Part shown: positions 52,771-60,706 of the stretch, one piece after another
Layout: each line of letters starts with the position of its first letter
How positions within the stretch are numbered: position 1 is the first letter of the stretch
Source of the DNA: Planobispora longispora
Lineage (GTDB): Bacteria > Actinomycetota > Actinomycetes > Streptosporangiales > Streptosporangiaceae
Reading direction: 5' to 3'
DNA: 64,000 bases
Assembly (NCBI RefSeq): GCF_016863135.1
Contig: NZ_BOOH01000001.1
Span: forward strand, 124,001 to 188,000
Position numbers and translations under genes: made by a program
The notes under the pieces: model-generated
The model's input: only the letters and a program-made list of their open reading frames with translations
Database searches by the model: none
Told to the model about the DNA's origin: nothing

Positions 52771-53844
52771 ATGAAGTCCGTCCGAGTGTGGTGGGCCGTG
52801 GCGGCCGGGATCGTCGCGGTCGTCGCGGTCGTCACCGTGATCCTGCGCCCGGAGTCCGCCGGGCCGGCGGCGTCCGCCCCGGTCGCGTCCCCGTCCACCC
52901 CGGTCGCGTCCCCGTCCACCCCGGTCGCGTCCCCGTCCGCTCCGGCGTCTCCACGCCGCACGGTCGCGTCCCCGTCCGCTCCGGCTCCCTCCGGCGCGGT
53001 GCGGGACGTGCGGAGCGAGAAGGTCGGCGTCAGGTCCCGGGACCTGACGTTCCACTCGCCCGCGCTGGGCCGTACGGCCGAGGCCCGCATCCTGCTGCCG
53101 CGCGGCTGGAAGCCGGGGTCGGGCCCGTGGCCGGTGCTCTACCTGCTGCACGGCTGCTGCGGCTCCGGCCATCTCGGCTGGGTCGAGGAAGGCGGCGCGG
53201 AGAGGCTGACGGCCGGCGCGCCGGTGATCGTCGTGATCCCCGAGGGCGGCCCGGCCGGCTTCTACTCCGACTGGCTGCGCGGCCCCAAGTGGGAGACCTT
53301 CCACCTGACCGAGCTGCTGGGCGTGGTCGGGAAGGAGTACGGGGCCGGAGACCGGCGGGCGGTGGCGGGGCTGTCCATGGGCGGGTTCGGCGCGATGGCG
53401 TACGCCGCCCGGCACCCCGGCATGTTCCAGGCGGCGGCGTCCTTCTCCGGCGTGCTCGACCCCGAGGCCAGCCCGCAGGGGGTGATGGAGATCGTCCGGA
53501 GCTACGGATTCGAGCCCGGTGACCTGTGGGGCGTCCCCGGCGGCGCCGAGGACGTCTGGGCCGCGCACAACCCGAGGCGGCTGGCGTCCGCGCTGAAGGG
53601 CGTGTGGCTCTACGTCTCCTGCGGCAACGGCGAGCCGGGACCGCTGGACGGCCCGGCGGCGTCCGGGGACGCCGGCGAGCGGTTCCTGCTGGCCGAGTCC
53701 CGGGCCTTCGTCGACCGGGCCCGCGCGGCGGGCCTGCCCGTCGAGACCGACTTCTACGGCAAGGGCACCCACATCTGGCCCTACTGGGAACGCGCCCTCG
53801 AACGCGCCCTGCCCGGCCTGCTGGAGGCGATCGACGCCCGCTGA
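52771..53844 (+). CDS. Membrane-anchored or secreted esterase (alpha/beta hydrolase)
   Basis: Product of 357 residues. One hydrophobic segment (WWAVAAGIVAVVAVVTVIL, residues 7-25) is followed by a low-complexity stalk with three exact PVASPS(T/A) repeats and related ones, then an esterase-D/antigen-85-like hydrolase: VLYLLHGCCGSG (oxyanion region), AGLSMGGFGAMAYAARHP with nucleophile S202, and a histidine H334 in GTHIWPYW. The acid is probably in the VSCGNGEPG region. Substrates could be acetylated polysaccharides or lipids. Its place between starch genes and a kinase gives no firm clue. It is monocistronic; the kinase ATG is 95 bp further on. Confidence 0.85.
   Translation: MKSVRVWWAVAAGIVAVVAVVTVILRPESAGPAASAPVASPSTPVASPSTPVASPSAPASPRRTVASPSAPAPSGAVRDVRSEKVGVRSRDLTFHSPALGRTAEARILLPRGWKPGSGPWPVLYLLHGCCGSGHLGWVEEGGAERLTAGAPVIVVIPEGGPAGFYSDWLRGPKWETFHLTELLGVVGKEYGAGDRRAVAGLSMGGFGAMAYAARHPGMFQAAASFSGVLDPEASPQGVMEIVRSYGFEPGDLWGVPGGAEDVWAAHNPRRLASALKGVWLYVSCGNGEPGPLDGPAASGDAGERFLLAESRAFVDRARAAGLPVETDFYGKGTHIWPYWERALERALPGLLEAIDAR
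52879..52941 (+). repeat. Three 21-bp in-frame repeats in the esterase stalk
   Basis: Units at 52879, 52900 and 52921 encode PVASPST, PVASPST and PVASPSA; the nucleotide copies are almost identical (shared core CCGGTCGCGTCCCCGTCC). A fourth, shortened form follows near 52960. Such repeats can change in number by slippage. Confidence 0.85.
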
Positions 53845-53939
53845 GCCCGGCACGGACGAGGCCGGGGCCGGCGCCGCGTCCCCGGGGGCCCGCGGTCATC
53901 CCTCCGGTGTTTCCGTGGTCCGAGGGCAATGAAGCCGAT

Positions 53940-55637
53940 ATGTTGCCCCATATGCCGAAAGATCGGTTGCGCGTACTGGCGCGGCGCTACCAGCTGCAGG
54001 CCCCCCTCGGCGAGGGCGGCATGGGCGTCGTCTGGCGGGCCTGGGACGAGCTGCTCCACCAGCCCGTGGCCGTCAAGGAGGTGACGCTGCCCGCCTCCCT
54101 GCCCGCCCCGGAGCGTGAGCGGCGGTTGCGGCGGACCCTCCGCGAGGCCCGCATGGCGGCCCGGCTCAGGAACCATCCCGGCATCGTCACCGTCTACGAC
54201 GTGGTCGAGCAGGACGGGCTGCCGTGGATCGTCATGGAGCTGGTCGACGGCCCGTCCCTGGCCGAGGTGATCAGAACCGGGGGACGGCTGCCCGAGGCCC
54301 GCGCCGCCGGGCTCGGCCACCAGGTGATCTCCGCGCTGGCCGCGGCCGAGGCGGCCGGGGTGGTGCACCGGGATGTCAAACCCGCCAACATCCTGCTCAA
54401 GAACGGCCGGGCGACGCTCACCGACTTCGGGATCGCGGCGGCGGCCCACGACGACTCCGGCGCGACGGGCAGCGGCCCGCTCATCGGCACGCCCGCCTAC
54501 CTCGCCCCCGAGCAGCTCGACGGCAGGCCCGCCACCGCGGCCTCCGACCTGTGGGCCGTGGGCGTCACGCTCTACCAGGCGGTGGAGGGCCGCAGGCCGT
54601 TCGAGCGGGAGAGCATGATGGCCGTGATCGCGGCGATCGTCAACCAGCCGCCCGCGCCCGCGCAGCACGCGGACCGGCTCCGGCCGGTGATCGACGGCCT
54701 GCTCCGCAAGGACCCCGCCGCACGGCTGACCGCGCGGCAGGCGATGGAACTCCTCGCGCCGGTGGCCGCCGGAGACCCCGACGCGTCCGACGCCCCCTGG
54801 CGGGGCCCGCGGCACGACGGTCCGGCGGGCGGCGGCCACGGCGGAGGGCCGATCACGGACTCCGCCCCGGGCGGGACGCCCTCGCGGTCGCCCACCCACC
54901 CCGGCCCGCCCGGAAAGCGGCCGGGCGGCCGGGTGGCCGCGGCGGCGGGATCGGTGCTGGCCGCCGCCGCCGTGACCGCCGCGATCGCCTGGGGGATCCA
55001 GCGGGGCAACGCCGAACCCGTGGTCACCCCGTCCTCCGGCTCCTCCGCGCGGGAGACCGCCGCGAGCCCCGGCGCCACCGGAGGCGAACCCGCCCCGTCG
55101 CCCGGCCGGAGCACCGCGGCCTCCCCTGCGACCCCGGGGACCCCGGAGAGCACGGCCTCGCTGCCGCGCGGCTTCACCCTCCACACCGACCGGCGCGGAT
55201 TCTCCGTCGCGGCGCCCGACGGCTGGACCAAGGAGGAGTCCGGCGACCAGGTGGGCTGGGAACGCCCCGGCGGAACGTTCCTGTCGACCTCCTGGTACCT
55301 GGGAACCTTCGCCGATCCGGCGAAGAAGGAGACCAGGAGCCCGACGGCCCTGCTCGACGCGCTCCGCGGCACCCTGCAGGAGGACCAGGGGCTGATCGAC
55401 CCCGCCTCCTACCGGGAGCTCGGCCGCAGGCAGGCCCCCTACCCCGGCGGCCAGGCCGCCGAGCTGGAGTTCCGGTTCTCCCCTCCGGGGGTGGGCCGTT
55501 CCTTCCGCTTCATCGCCCGCTGCCTCGTCCGGGACTCCGGCGGCGTCGGGCTGTTCTGGTTCTTCACTCCCGAGGGCGAGTGGGCCGAGGCCGGAACGCA
55601 CGTCGACACCTTCGTCAGGACCTTCCGGCTGGACTGA
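53940..55637 (+). CDS. Transmembrane Ser/Thr protein kinase
   Basis: About 565 residues (561 if ATG 53952 is used). The kinase domain (~15-270) has GEGGMGVVWRAWD, K46 in VAVKEV, HRDVKPANILL (D145), DFGIAAA and GTPAYLAPEQL: a complete, active-looking Hanks-type kinase. A proline/glycine-rich linker and one membrane helix (~332-354, VAAAAGSVLAAAAVTAAIAW) lead to an extracytoplasmic domain of ~190 residues with GFSVAAPDGWTKEES and RSFRFIARCLVRDSGGVGLFWFFTPEGEW. That sensor domain lacks PASTA repeats and is of the PsbP/LpqN-like type common in actinobacterial kinases. Signal and targets unknown. Confidence 0.9.
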   Translation: MLPHMPKDRLRVLARRYQLQAPLGEGGMGVVWRAWDELLHQPVAVKEVTLPASLPAPERERRLRRTLREARMAARLRNHPGIVTVYDVVEQDGLPWIVMELVDGPSLAEVIRTGGRLPEARAAGLGHQVISALAAAEAAGVVHRDVKPANILLKNGRATLTDFGIAAAAHDDSGATGSGPLIGTPAYLAPEQLDGRPATAASDLWAVGVTLYQAVEGRRPFERESMMAVIAAIVNQPPAPAQHADRLRPVIDGLLRKDPAARLTARQAMELLAPVAAGDPDASDAPWRGPRHDGPAGGGHGGGPITDSAPGGTPSRSPTHPGPPGKRPGGRVAAAAGSVLAAAAVTAAIAWGIQRGNAEPVVTPSSGSSARETAASPGATGGEPAPSPGRSTAASPATPGTPESTASLPRGFTLHTDRRGFSVAAPDGWTKEESGDQVGWERPGGTFLSTSWYLGTFADPAKKETRSPTALLDALRGTLQEDQGLIDPASYRELGRRQAPYPGGQAAELEFRFSPPGVGRSFRFIARCLVRDSGGVGLFWFFTPEGEWAEAGTHVDTFVRTFRLD

Positions 55638-55722
55638 CTCCGGCGGAGCTCGACCGGCTCCCGGCGTGCCCGGCGCTCCCGTCCCGGGACCCGCTCTCCA
55701 CTACATCGGTAATCGAGTACAT

Positions 55723-55738
55723 TGTTACCATGGTAACA
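55723..55738. promoter_or_regulatory. Palindromic operator overlapping a start codon
   Basis: A perfect 16-bp palindrome TGTTACCATGGTAACA whose centre contains the ATG (55730-55732) of the next gene. The 40 bp before it are AT-rich (CTACATCGGTAATCGAGTAC). No ribosome site precedes the ATG, so the transcript may be leaderless and the operator would cover the transcription start. Confidence 0.7.
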
Positions 55739-55975
55739 GTTGAGCGGGTGCAGACCGGGTTCCGGATCGAGAAGAGCATGCTGAAGGTCCTCAAGGGCCT
55801 GGCCGAATACCTCGACATGCCGCTGGGAGACCTCGTGGAGGGCATCGTCCTGCACGCCTTCGAGGGCAGGGCCCCGTTCTCCCCGGAGACGACGGCCAAG
55901 ATCGACCAGCTCAAGGAGGTCTACTCCCTGACGCTGACCTCCGCCGACGCGCACAGGCTGAAGGAGACGCCGTGA
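55730..55975 (+). CDS. Ribbon-helix-helix-like small DNA-binding protein (putative)
   Basis: Product of 81 residues. Residues 9-46 (TGFRIEKSMLKVLKGLAEYL then DMPLGDLVEGIVLHAFEG) follow the ribbon-helix-helix pattern: a beta strand, a helix rich in Leu, a short turn with a Pro-Leu-Gly-Asp start, and a second helix. The remainder (PETTAKIDQLKEVYSLTLTSADAHRLKE) is helical and could bind a partner. The start lies in a perfect palindrome, fitting autoregulation. It is coupled to an SRPBCC gene by a GTGA overlap. Alternative: a non-DNA-binding helical companion of the SRPBCC protein. The RHH reading is inference. Confidence 0.6.
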   Translation: MVTVERVQTGFRIEKSMLKVLKGLAEYLDMPLGDLVEGIVLHAFEGRAPFSPETTAKIDQLKEVYSLTLTSADAHRLKETP

Positions 55976-56433
55976 GACTCACCGGCGCCCTCACCGTCCC
56001 GCTCCCGCCGGACGAGGCGTTCCGCCTGTTCACCGCCCGGGGCGAGGAACTGTGGGTGGACGGCTGGCAGCCCCGCTTCCCGGTCCCCGTCGAGGACGAC
56101 ACCGAGCCCGGCACCGTCTTCGAGACCGGCGCCCACGGGGAGGCGACCGTCTGGGTGGTGCTCGCCCGCGAGCGGGGCCGGAGCATCTCCTACGCCCGTG
56201 TCACCCCCGGCTCCCGCGCGGGGACCGTCTCCGTGACGCTGGAGCCGGCCGGCAGGCCCGCCAGAGAGTACGGCGAGGCCAGCGAGGTCACCGTCACCTA
56301 CGACCTCACCCCCCTGACCGGTACGGCCGCCCGGGAGCTGGAGGACTTCGCCGCGGGCTATCCCGCCTTCCTCGCCTCCTGGCAGAGCGCCATCGAGACG
56401 TGGCTGGCCGGTGGGGGGAACCGGCCCGCGTGA
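55972..56433 (+). CDS. SRPBCC (START-like) domain protein
   Basis: Product of 153 residues beginning GTG in the stop of the preceding gene. MRLTGALTVPLPPDEAFRLFTARGEELWVDGWQPRF, then GTVFETGAHGEATVWVVLARERGRSISYARVTPGS and VTVTYDLTPLTGTAARELEDFAAGYPAFLASWQSAIETWL match a single SRPBCC/polyketide-cyclase-like fold, whose cavity binds hydrophobic ligands. The long C-terminal helix is complete. The upstream small DNA-binding-like protein probably regulates it, making a two-gene ligand-sensing or detoxifying unit (inference). Confidence 0.8.
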   Translation: MRLTGALTVPLPPDEAFRLFTARGEELWVDGWQPRFPVPVEDDTEPGTVFETGAHGEATVWVVLARERGRSISYARVTPGSRAGTVSVTLEPAGRPAREYGEASEVTVTYDLTPLTGTAARELEDFAAGYPAFLASWQSAIETWLAGGGNRPA

Positions 56434-56476
56434 GGGCGGACGGCCGGGCGCGTCCCCATGGACCGCGCGCGTGCCG

Positions 56477-57046
56477 TCACGGAACGGGCCCCCGATGGCG
56501 TCCGTCACTCCCCGGGGATCCTCCGGCGCGCGGAGGCATGCTCCACAACCTCACCGTGCCACCCGTGCCGGGGGCGGCCAGGAGGCGGCCGCCGGGATGG
56601 AAGGCCACCGCGTGAACGGGACCGTCGGAGCCGTCCAGCGGCCCCCCGGCGGGGCGGAGGGCCGGGGTGCGCCACAGCCGCGCCGTGCCGTCCTGGCTCG
56701 CGCTGGCCAGCAGGCGCCCGCCGGGGTGGAAGGCCAGTGCGGTGACGCCTCCGGTGTGGCCGCGCCGCGACCGGGCGACGGGCCGCCCGGTGGAGACGTC
56801 CCGCACCCGGATCGTGCCGTCCGACCAGCCGGTGGCGATCACCCGGCCCCCGGGGTGGAAGGCCACCGCCCAGGCCTCCGCGGCGGAGTCCGTCAGGGGA
56901 CGGCCGGCGGCGCGGCCGGTGGCGGTGTCCCACAGCCGCACCGTCCCGTCCTCCCCGGCGATGGCGAAACAGCGGCCGCCGGGATGGAAGGCCACGTCCG
57001 CCGGCCGGCAGCGGCCGATCCGGATGTCCCGGAAAGGAGGGGTCAT
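56477..57046 (-). CDS. WD40-repeat protein, four blades only
   Basis: Product of 189 residues from ATG 57046. Four WD40-like repeats of ~42 residues each carry FHPGGR...(A/I)AxxxxDGT(V/I/A)R(L/V)(W/R)D: near residues 20, 62, 104 and 147. A closed propeller needs at least six or seven blades, so this is either half of an oligomeric propeller or a remnant of a larger kinase/NACHT-WD40 protein. The DNA reflects the repeats: four copies of a CC(G/A)GG(G/A)TGGAAGGCC-like string about 125-142 bp apart. The frame is open to 57163 but overlaps the Nudix gene end. Function unknown. Confidence 0.6.
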   Translation of the reverse strand: MTPPFRDIRIGRCRPADVAFHPGGRCFAIAGEDGTVRLWDTATGRAAGRPLTDSAAEAWAVAFHPGGRVIATGWSDGTIRVRDVSTGRPVARSRRGHTGGVTALAFHPGGRLLASASQDGTARLWRTPALRPAGGPLDGSDGPVHAVAFHPGGRLLAAPGTGGTVRLWSMPPRAGGSPGSDGRHRGPVP

Positions 57047-57137
57047 ATCGCCCGAAGAATAGTCCTGACCGGACCGGCGAGACGGATCGCCGTCGCCCTC
57101 ACCGTCGCGTCGCCCCGGCCGCCGCGCGGGGACGGCC

Positions 57138-57632
57138 TCAGCCGCCGGTCGCGGGGAACACATCCGAGAGGTAGACGATCCGCCCGGCCTCGCGGGCCTG
57201 ACGGGCGGCGAGGAGGCGGGGCGCGGTGTGGAACGCGAGCCGGGCGGCCGCCTCGTCCCAGGGCAGGAATGCCGCGTCGTCGAGCTCTTCCTCCTGCAGC
57301 CGGATCCCGGCGGGGTCGGCGACCGTGCCGCCGTCGAACAGGAAGTTGACCATCGCCCGGGGCCGGTCGTCCACCGGCGGGGACCACTGGACGACGAGGA
57401 GTTCCCCGGCCCTCACGTCCAGCCCCAGCTCCTCGCCGATCTCCCGGGCCGCGCACTCCTGGGGCAGTTCCCCGGCCTCGATGACGCCTCCGGGGATCAT
57501 CCAGTACGGCCGGTAGTTGGGCTTGACCACCAGCACCCGGTCGTCGGCGTCGGTGAGCAGCAGGCAGGCGGAGACGAAGGCCGTCGGCAGCGTGGCGTAC
57601 CACTGCTCCGGATCGAGGAGGGGCTTGCTCAT
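57138..57632 (-). CDS. Nudix hydrolase
   Basis: Product of 164 residues (167 from the ATG at 57641). The Nudix box G(x5)E(x7)REUxEExGU is complete: GGVIEAGELPQECAAREIGEELGLD, at about residues 50-74. The preceding WMIPGG and following VVQWSPPVDDRPRAMVNFLFDGG are typical of ADP-ribose/8-oxo-dGTP-type members. The nucleoside-diphosphate substrate cannot be inferred. It precedes the WD40 ORF on the same strand with a 91-bp gap and is divergent from the 57693 membrane-protein gene. Confidence 0.88.
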   Translation of the reverse strand: MSKPLLDPEQWYATLPTAFVSACLLLTDADDRVLVVKPNYRPYWMIPGGVIEAGELPQECAAREIGEELGLDVRAGELLVVQWSPPVDDRPRAMVNFLFDGGTVADPAGIRLQEEELDDAAFLPWDEAAARLAFHTAPRLLAARQAREAGRIVYLSDVFPATGG

Positions 57633-57692
57633 CCAGATCAAGATACCCGCCGCGTTCCCCCTCGCTCGGACCTGTCACCCCCGGACCCGGCG

Positions 57693-58022
57693 ATGCCGGA
57701 AACCGGTCAGCGGTGCACACCGGACCGGAAGGAGGCGGAAGCCGCGATCTGGAAGTCCTCCTTCTGCTCCCCTTTCGTGCTGTCCCGGTGGGCCTACGAT
57801 GATTCGACCATCTCGAGCTGGTTCGGGCTTGGATTCCTCTGGTTCCTGATCCGGCTCGTCGTGGCCCTGATCCCCGGCCTGGTCGATCTGGTCCTCATAG
57901 TGGCCTGCGTCGTCGCCGCGATCGCCTTCGTGCTCTTCGGCACCACGGGACAGAACATCGTCTACGGCCTGGAGGCCCTGCTGGCGCTCTTCATCGCTTT
58001 CGCGGGCAGCAATCTTCTCTAG
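57693..58022 (+). CDS. Small membrane protein (putative)
   Basis: Up to 109 residues from ATG 57693; the start is weakly supported, and GTG 57777 would also be possible. The part with clear coding character is WFGLGFLWFLIRLVVALIPGLVDLVLIVACVVAAIAFVLFG, two or three hydrophobic segments, and an amphipathic end NIVYGLEALLALFIAFAGSNLL. A GGAGG at 57731 precedes no standard start codon. No family is recognised. Confidence 0.4.
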   Translation: MPETGQRCTPDRKEAEAAIWKSSFCSPFVLSRWAYDDSTISSWFGLGFLWFLIRLVVALIPGLVDLVLIVACVVAAIAFVLFGTTGQNIVYGLEALLALFIAFAGSNLL

Positions 58023-58070
58023 CCGGACAACCGCGCACCGCCATGATCAACGGCATCTCCGGCTGCCGCG

Positions 58071-58868
58071 CTACCGGGGCGCGCGGTGGGCGCGGTGGGC
58101 GCGGAACCAGGAGGCGGCGAAGTCGACGAGGGCGCGCTGGCTCATCAGCAGGGCGGTCGCCGCCCCGATCGTGCCGTGCCGTACCCCGCCGGTCCCGGCG
58201 AACGCGGCCCCCGCCGCCGGGAAGTCGGCGTCCTCGACGGCGGGCTCGGTGAAGCGGACCCACCGGCGCTCCCCGCCGACCAGCAGGGGCGCGCCGTTGG
58301 GAACGCGGGCGCGGGGCAGGCCCGAGCGCGCCTCCGCCAGGTGCAGCGAGGTGTTCTTGTCGTGCCCGACGCCGAGCAGCAGCACCCGGCCGTCGAGGTC
58401 GTGGACCGCGGGCAGCGGCGACCCTTCTCCCACGGGGTCGTCGAGGTCGTGCCGGGCCGTGACGGCGTCCGCGTGCCGTCCCCACGCGGCGAACGAGCGG
58501 TGCGGATGGCCGCTGCGCCGGGCGCCGGGCATCGTGCGCAGCGCCTCGGCGACCGCGCCCATCGAGCGGGACGGCGTCCAGGCGGGGTCGTACGGGGGCA
58601 TGGTCCGGCGGATCGTCTCCCACCACGCCTCCGGCACGGCCGGGTCGGCGAGGTAGGCCGGGTCGCACAACTGCCACGACTGGGCGGGGACGACCAGGGT
58701 CCCGCCCTCCCCCACCGCCTCGCGCAGGGCGAGCACCACGGCCCCGGCCCCGCCGACGACGTGGCCGAGGCGGGAGAGCGAGCTGTGCACGAGGAGGACG
58801 TCGCCCCGGGCCACCCCGAGTGAGCGCAGTCCGGTCACGAGGTGGCCGATCGTCAGCGGGTCCGGCAT
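58071..58868 (-). CDS. AAC(3)-family N-acetyltransferase
   Basis: Product of 265 residues. The AAC(3)/YokD pattern is present: VARGDVLLVHSSLSRLG, GGTLVVPAQSW, MPPYDPAWTPSRSMGAVAEALR, GARRSGHPHRSFAAWG, VGEGSPLPAVHDLDGRVLLLGVGHDKNTSLHLAEAR. These enzymes acetylate the 3-amino group of 2-deoxystreptamine aminoglycosides with acetyl-CoA, although many chromosomal members have other or unknown substrates. It lies only 3 bp downstream of the neopullulanase-like gene on the same strand, so the sugar operon transcript probably includes it. Resistance cannot be claimed from the sequence alone. Confidence 0.88.
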   Translation of the reverse strand: MPDPLTIGHLVTGLRSLGVARGDVLLVHSSLSRLGHVVGGAGAVVLALREAVGEGGTLVVPAQSWQLCDPAYLADPAVPEAWWETIRRTMPPYDPAWTPSRSMGAVAEALRTMPGARRSGHPHRSFAAWGRHADAVTARHDLDDPVGEGSPLPAVHDLDGRVLLLGVGHDKNTSLHLAEARSGLPRARVPNGAPLLVGGERRWVRFTEPAVEDADFPAAGAAFAGTGGVRHGTIGAATALLMSQRALVDFAASWFRAHRAHRAPR

Positions 58869-58871
58869 GTT

Positions 58872-60704
58872 CTACCCCAGCCGCCAGACGTGGAAGGCGG
58901 GGCCGTCGGCGGGCAGGGTGAGCACGCCCTCGGAGTCCGGGGCCAGGTCGGCTCCGCCGTACAGGGCGGTGGCGGCGGTGCCGAGCGGGAGCCGTACCGG
59001 CGGATGGGCGGCGCGGGCGGCCAGGACCAGGAGACGCTCGCCCGCGCGCTCGCGGACGTAGGCCACGGCGTCGTCGGAGACGTGCAGCCAGCGCAGGCCG
59101 CCCCCGGTCAGGGCGCGCTCGCCGCGGCGCAGGGCGATCAGGTCGCGGTAGACGCCGAGCGTGCGGGCGTGCCAGGTCTCGGGACGGTCCCACGGCATCG
59201 TACGGCGGGCGTCCTCGCCCCAGGCGCCCTCCAGGCCGATCTCGTCGCCGGCGAACATCATGGGCGTTCCGGGCAGCGTGAACATCAGCCCGGCGGCGAC
59301 CTCGACCAGGGCGGGGTCGCCGCCGCACACCGTGCGGATCCGGGCGGTGTCGTGGGAACCGAGGATCGACCAGGAGGAGGTCAGCGTGCGCCACGACATC
59401 ATGGCGGAGAAGGCCCGCATGGTCGCCACCGCGTCGCCGCCGCCGATCCTGGGGATGTCGGCCGGGAGGCCGAGGAACGGCAGCCGGACCTGCGGGCCGC
59501 GCAGCCAGCTCCACACCGGCCGGGTGAACCCGGCGTAGTTCATCGCGCCCTGCCAGCCGTCGGCGTCGAGGTCGCCGGTGGCGTCGTGGGCGTGCTCGGC
59601 GACCAGCAGCCCGCCGGGGTTCTCCGCGGCGACCGCCCGCCGGACCCGGCGGGCCACCTCGTGGGTGAGGTCGGCGTCGCGCAGGCGGCCCGTCATGTTG
59701 GCCACGTCGATGCGCCAGCCGTCCAGGCCGAAGCGGAGCCAGCGCCGGACCACCTCCTCCATCGCGGCGGCCAGCCGCTCGCTGGACCAGTCGAGCTTGG
59801 GCAGGGACGACACGCCCATCCACGCCTCGTAGCCGAGGTCGTCGTCGGTGAAGAAGAACATCTCCCGCTCGGGGGCGTCCTTGTCGCGCAGCGCGGCCTG
59901 GAACCAGGGGTGGATCTCGCCGCAGTGGTTGGTGGTGAGGTCGCCCAGGATCCGCATTCCCCGCCGGTGGGCCTCGTCGATCAGTGCGCGGTAGGCGGCG
60001 TCCCCGCCGAGCAGCGGGTCGATCTCGGCGAAGGAGGTGGCGTTGTAGCGGTGATTGGAGGCGGCCGGGAAGACCGGGGTCAGGTAGAGGACGTCCGCGC
60101 CCAGGGCGGCGACGTGGTCGAGGCGGGAGCGGATGCCGTCCAGGTCCCCGCCGAAGAACTGGCGGGGGGTGGCCGGTCCGGTGCCCGCGACCGGGTCGTC
60201 CCAGCCGCACGGGATGGCCCAGTCCGGCAGTTCGCGCCGGGCGCCGGAGGAGGCGAACCGGTCGGGGAAGATCTCGTAGACCACCCCGGCGGCGGCCCAG
60301 GCGGGTGGGGCGGCGTGGGTGACCAGCCGGAAGTCGGTGGCGTCGGGCACGTCGTGGGTGGCCAGGCCGCTCGCGGTGAGCCAGCGGTAGCCGTACGGGC
60401 TCCCGGTGGAAGCCCCCGTCCCGGCCGCGGACCCCGCGGCCCCGGAGCCGTTGATCAGGAAGCGGTAGCGGGTGACCGGGTTGCGGGCCACCACGTCGGC
60501 CCGCCACCACAGCTCGTGCTCGGTCTCGCGGTCGATCACCGCCTCGGTGAAGTGCGGCTCGCCGTCGGGCGTCGTGCGCACGTACACACCCGAGCGCTGG
60601 TCGCGCGGGGTCCGGACGAACACCGTCACCGTCTCGCCCGGCTCCGGGGCGAGGGTGCTGACGTGGTCGGCCGAGCCGTCGTGGTGGAAGCCCCGATCGA
60701 TCAT
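58872..60704 (-). CDS. GH13 neopullulanase/cyclomaltodextrinase-like enzyme
   Basis: Product of 610 residues with no signal peptide. An N-terminal beta domain (CBM34-like, residues ~1-130) precedes the GH13_20 catalytic domain: FPDRFASSG, LTPVFPAASNHRYN, DLTTNHCGEIH, DGWRIDVANMTG (D333), LLVAEHAHD (E370), LGSHDTARI (D452). It should open cyclodextrins or cleave pullulan and maltodextrins in the cytoplasm. ATG 60704 is chosen because AAAGGA lies 5 nt before it; ATG 60710 overlaps the malG-type stop but sits directly on that site. Encoded behind transporter 3, it probably processes that system's imported sugar. Confidence 0.9.
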   Translation of the reverse strand: MIDRGFHHDGSADHVSTLAPEPGETVTVFVRTPRDQRSGVYVRTTPDGEPHFTEAVIDRETEHELWWRADVVARNPVTRYRFLINGSGAAGSAAGTGASTGSPYGYRWLTASGLATHDVPDATDFRLVTHAAPPAWAAAGVVYEIFPDRFASSGARRELPDWAIPCGWDDPVAGTGPATPRQFFGGDLDGIRSRLDHVAALGADVLYLTPVFPAASNHRYNATSFAEIDPLLGGDAAYRALIDEAHRRGMRILGDLTTNHCGEIHPWFQAALRDKDAPEREMFFFTDDDLGYEAWMGVSSLPKLDWSSERLAAAMEEVVRRWLRFGLDGWRIDVANMTGRLRDADLTHEVARRVRRAVAAENPGGLLVAEHAHDATGDLDADGWQGAMNYAGFTRPVWSWLRGPQVRLPFLGLPADIPRIGGGDAVATMRAFSAMMSWRTLTSSWSILGSHDTARIRTVCGGDPALVEVAAGLMFTLPGTPMMFAGDEIGLEGAWGEDARRTMPWDRPETWHARTLGVYRDLIALRRGERALTGGGLRWLHVSDDAVAYVRERAGERLLVLAARAAHPPVRLPLGTAATALYGGADLAPDSEGVLTLPADGPAFHVWRLG

Positions 60705-60706
60705 GA

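Noticed and set aside
50689-53853. 1,054-codon minus-strand frame
   Set aside because: Antisense to the amylase and esterase genes; no domain features.
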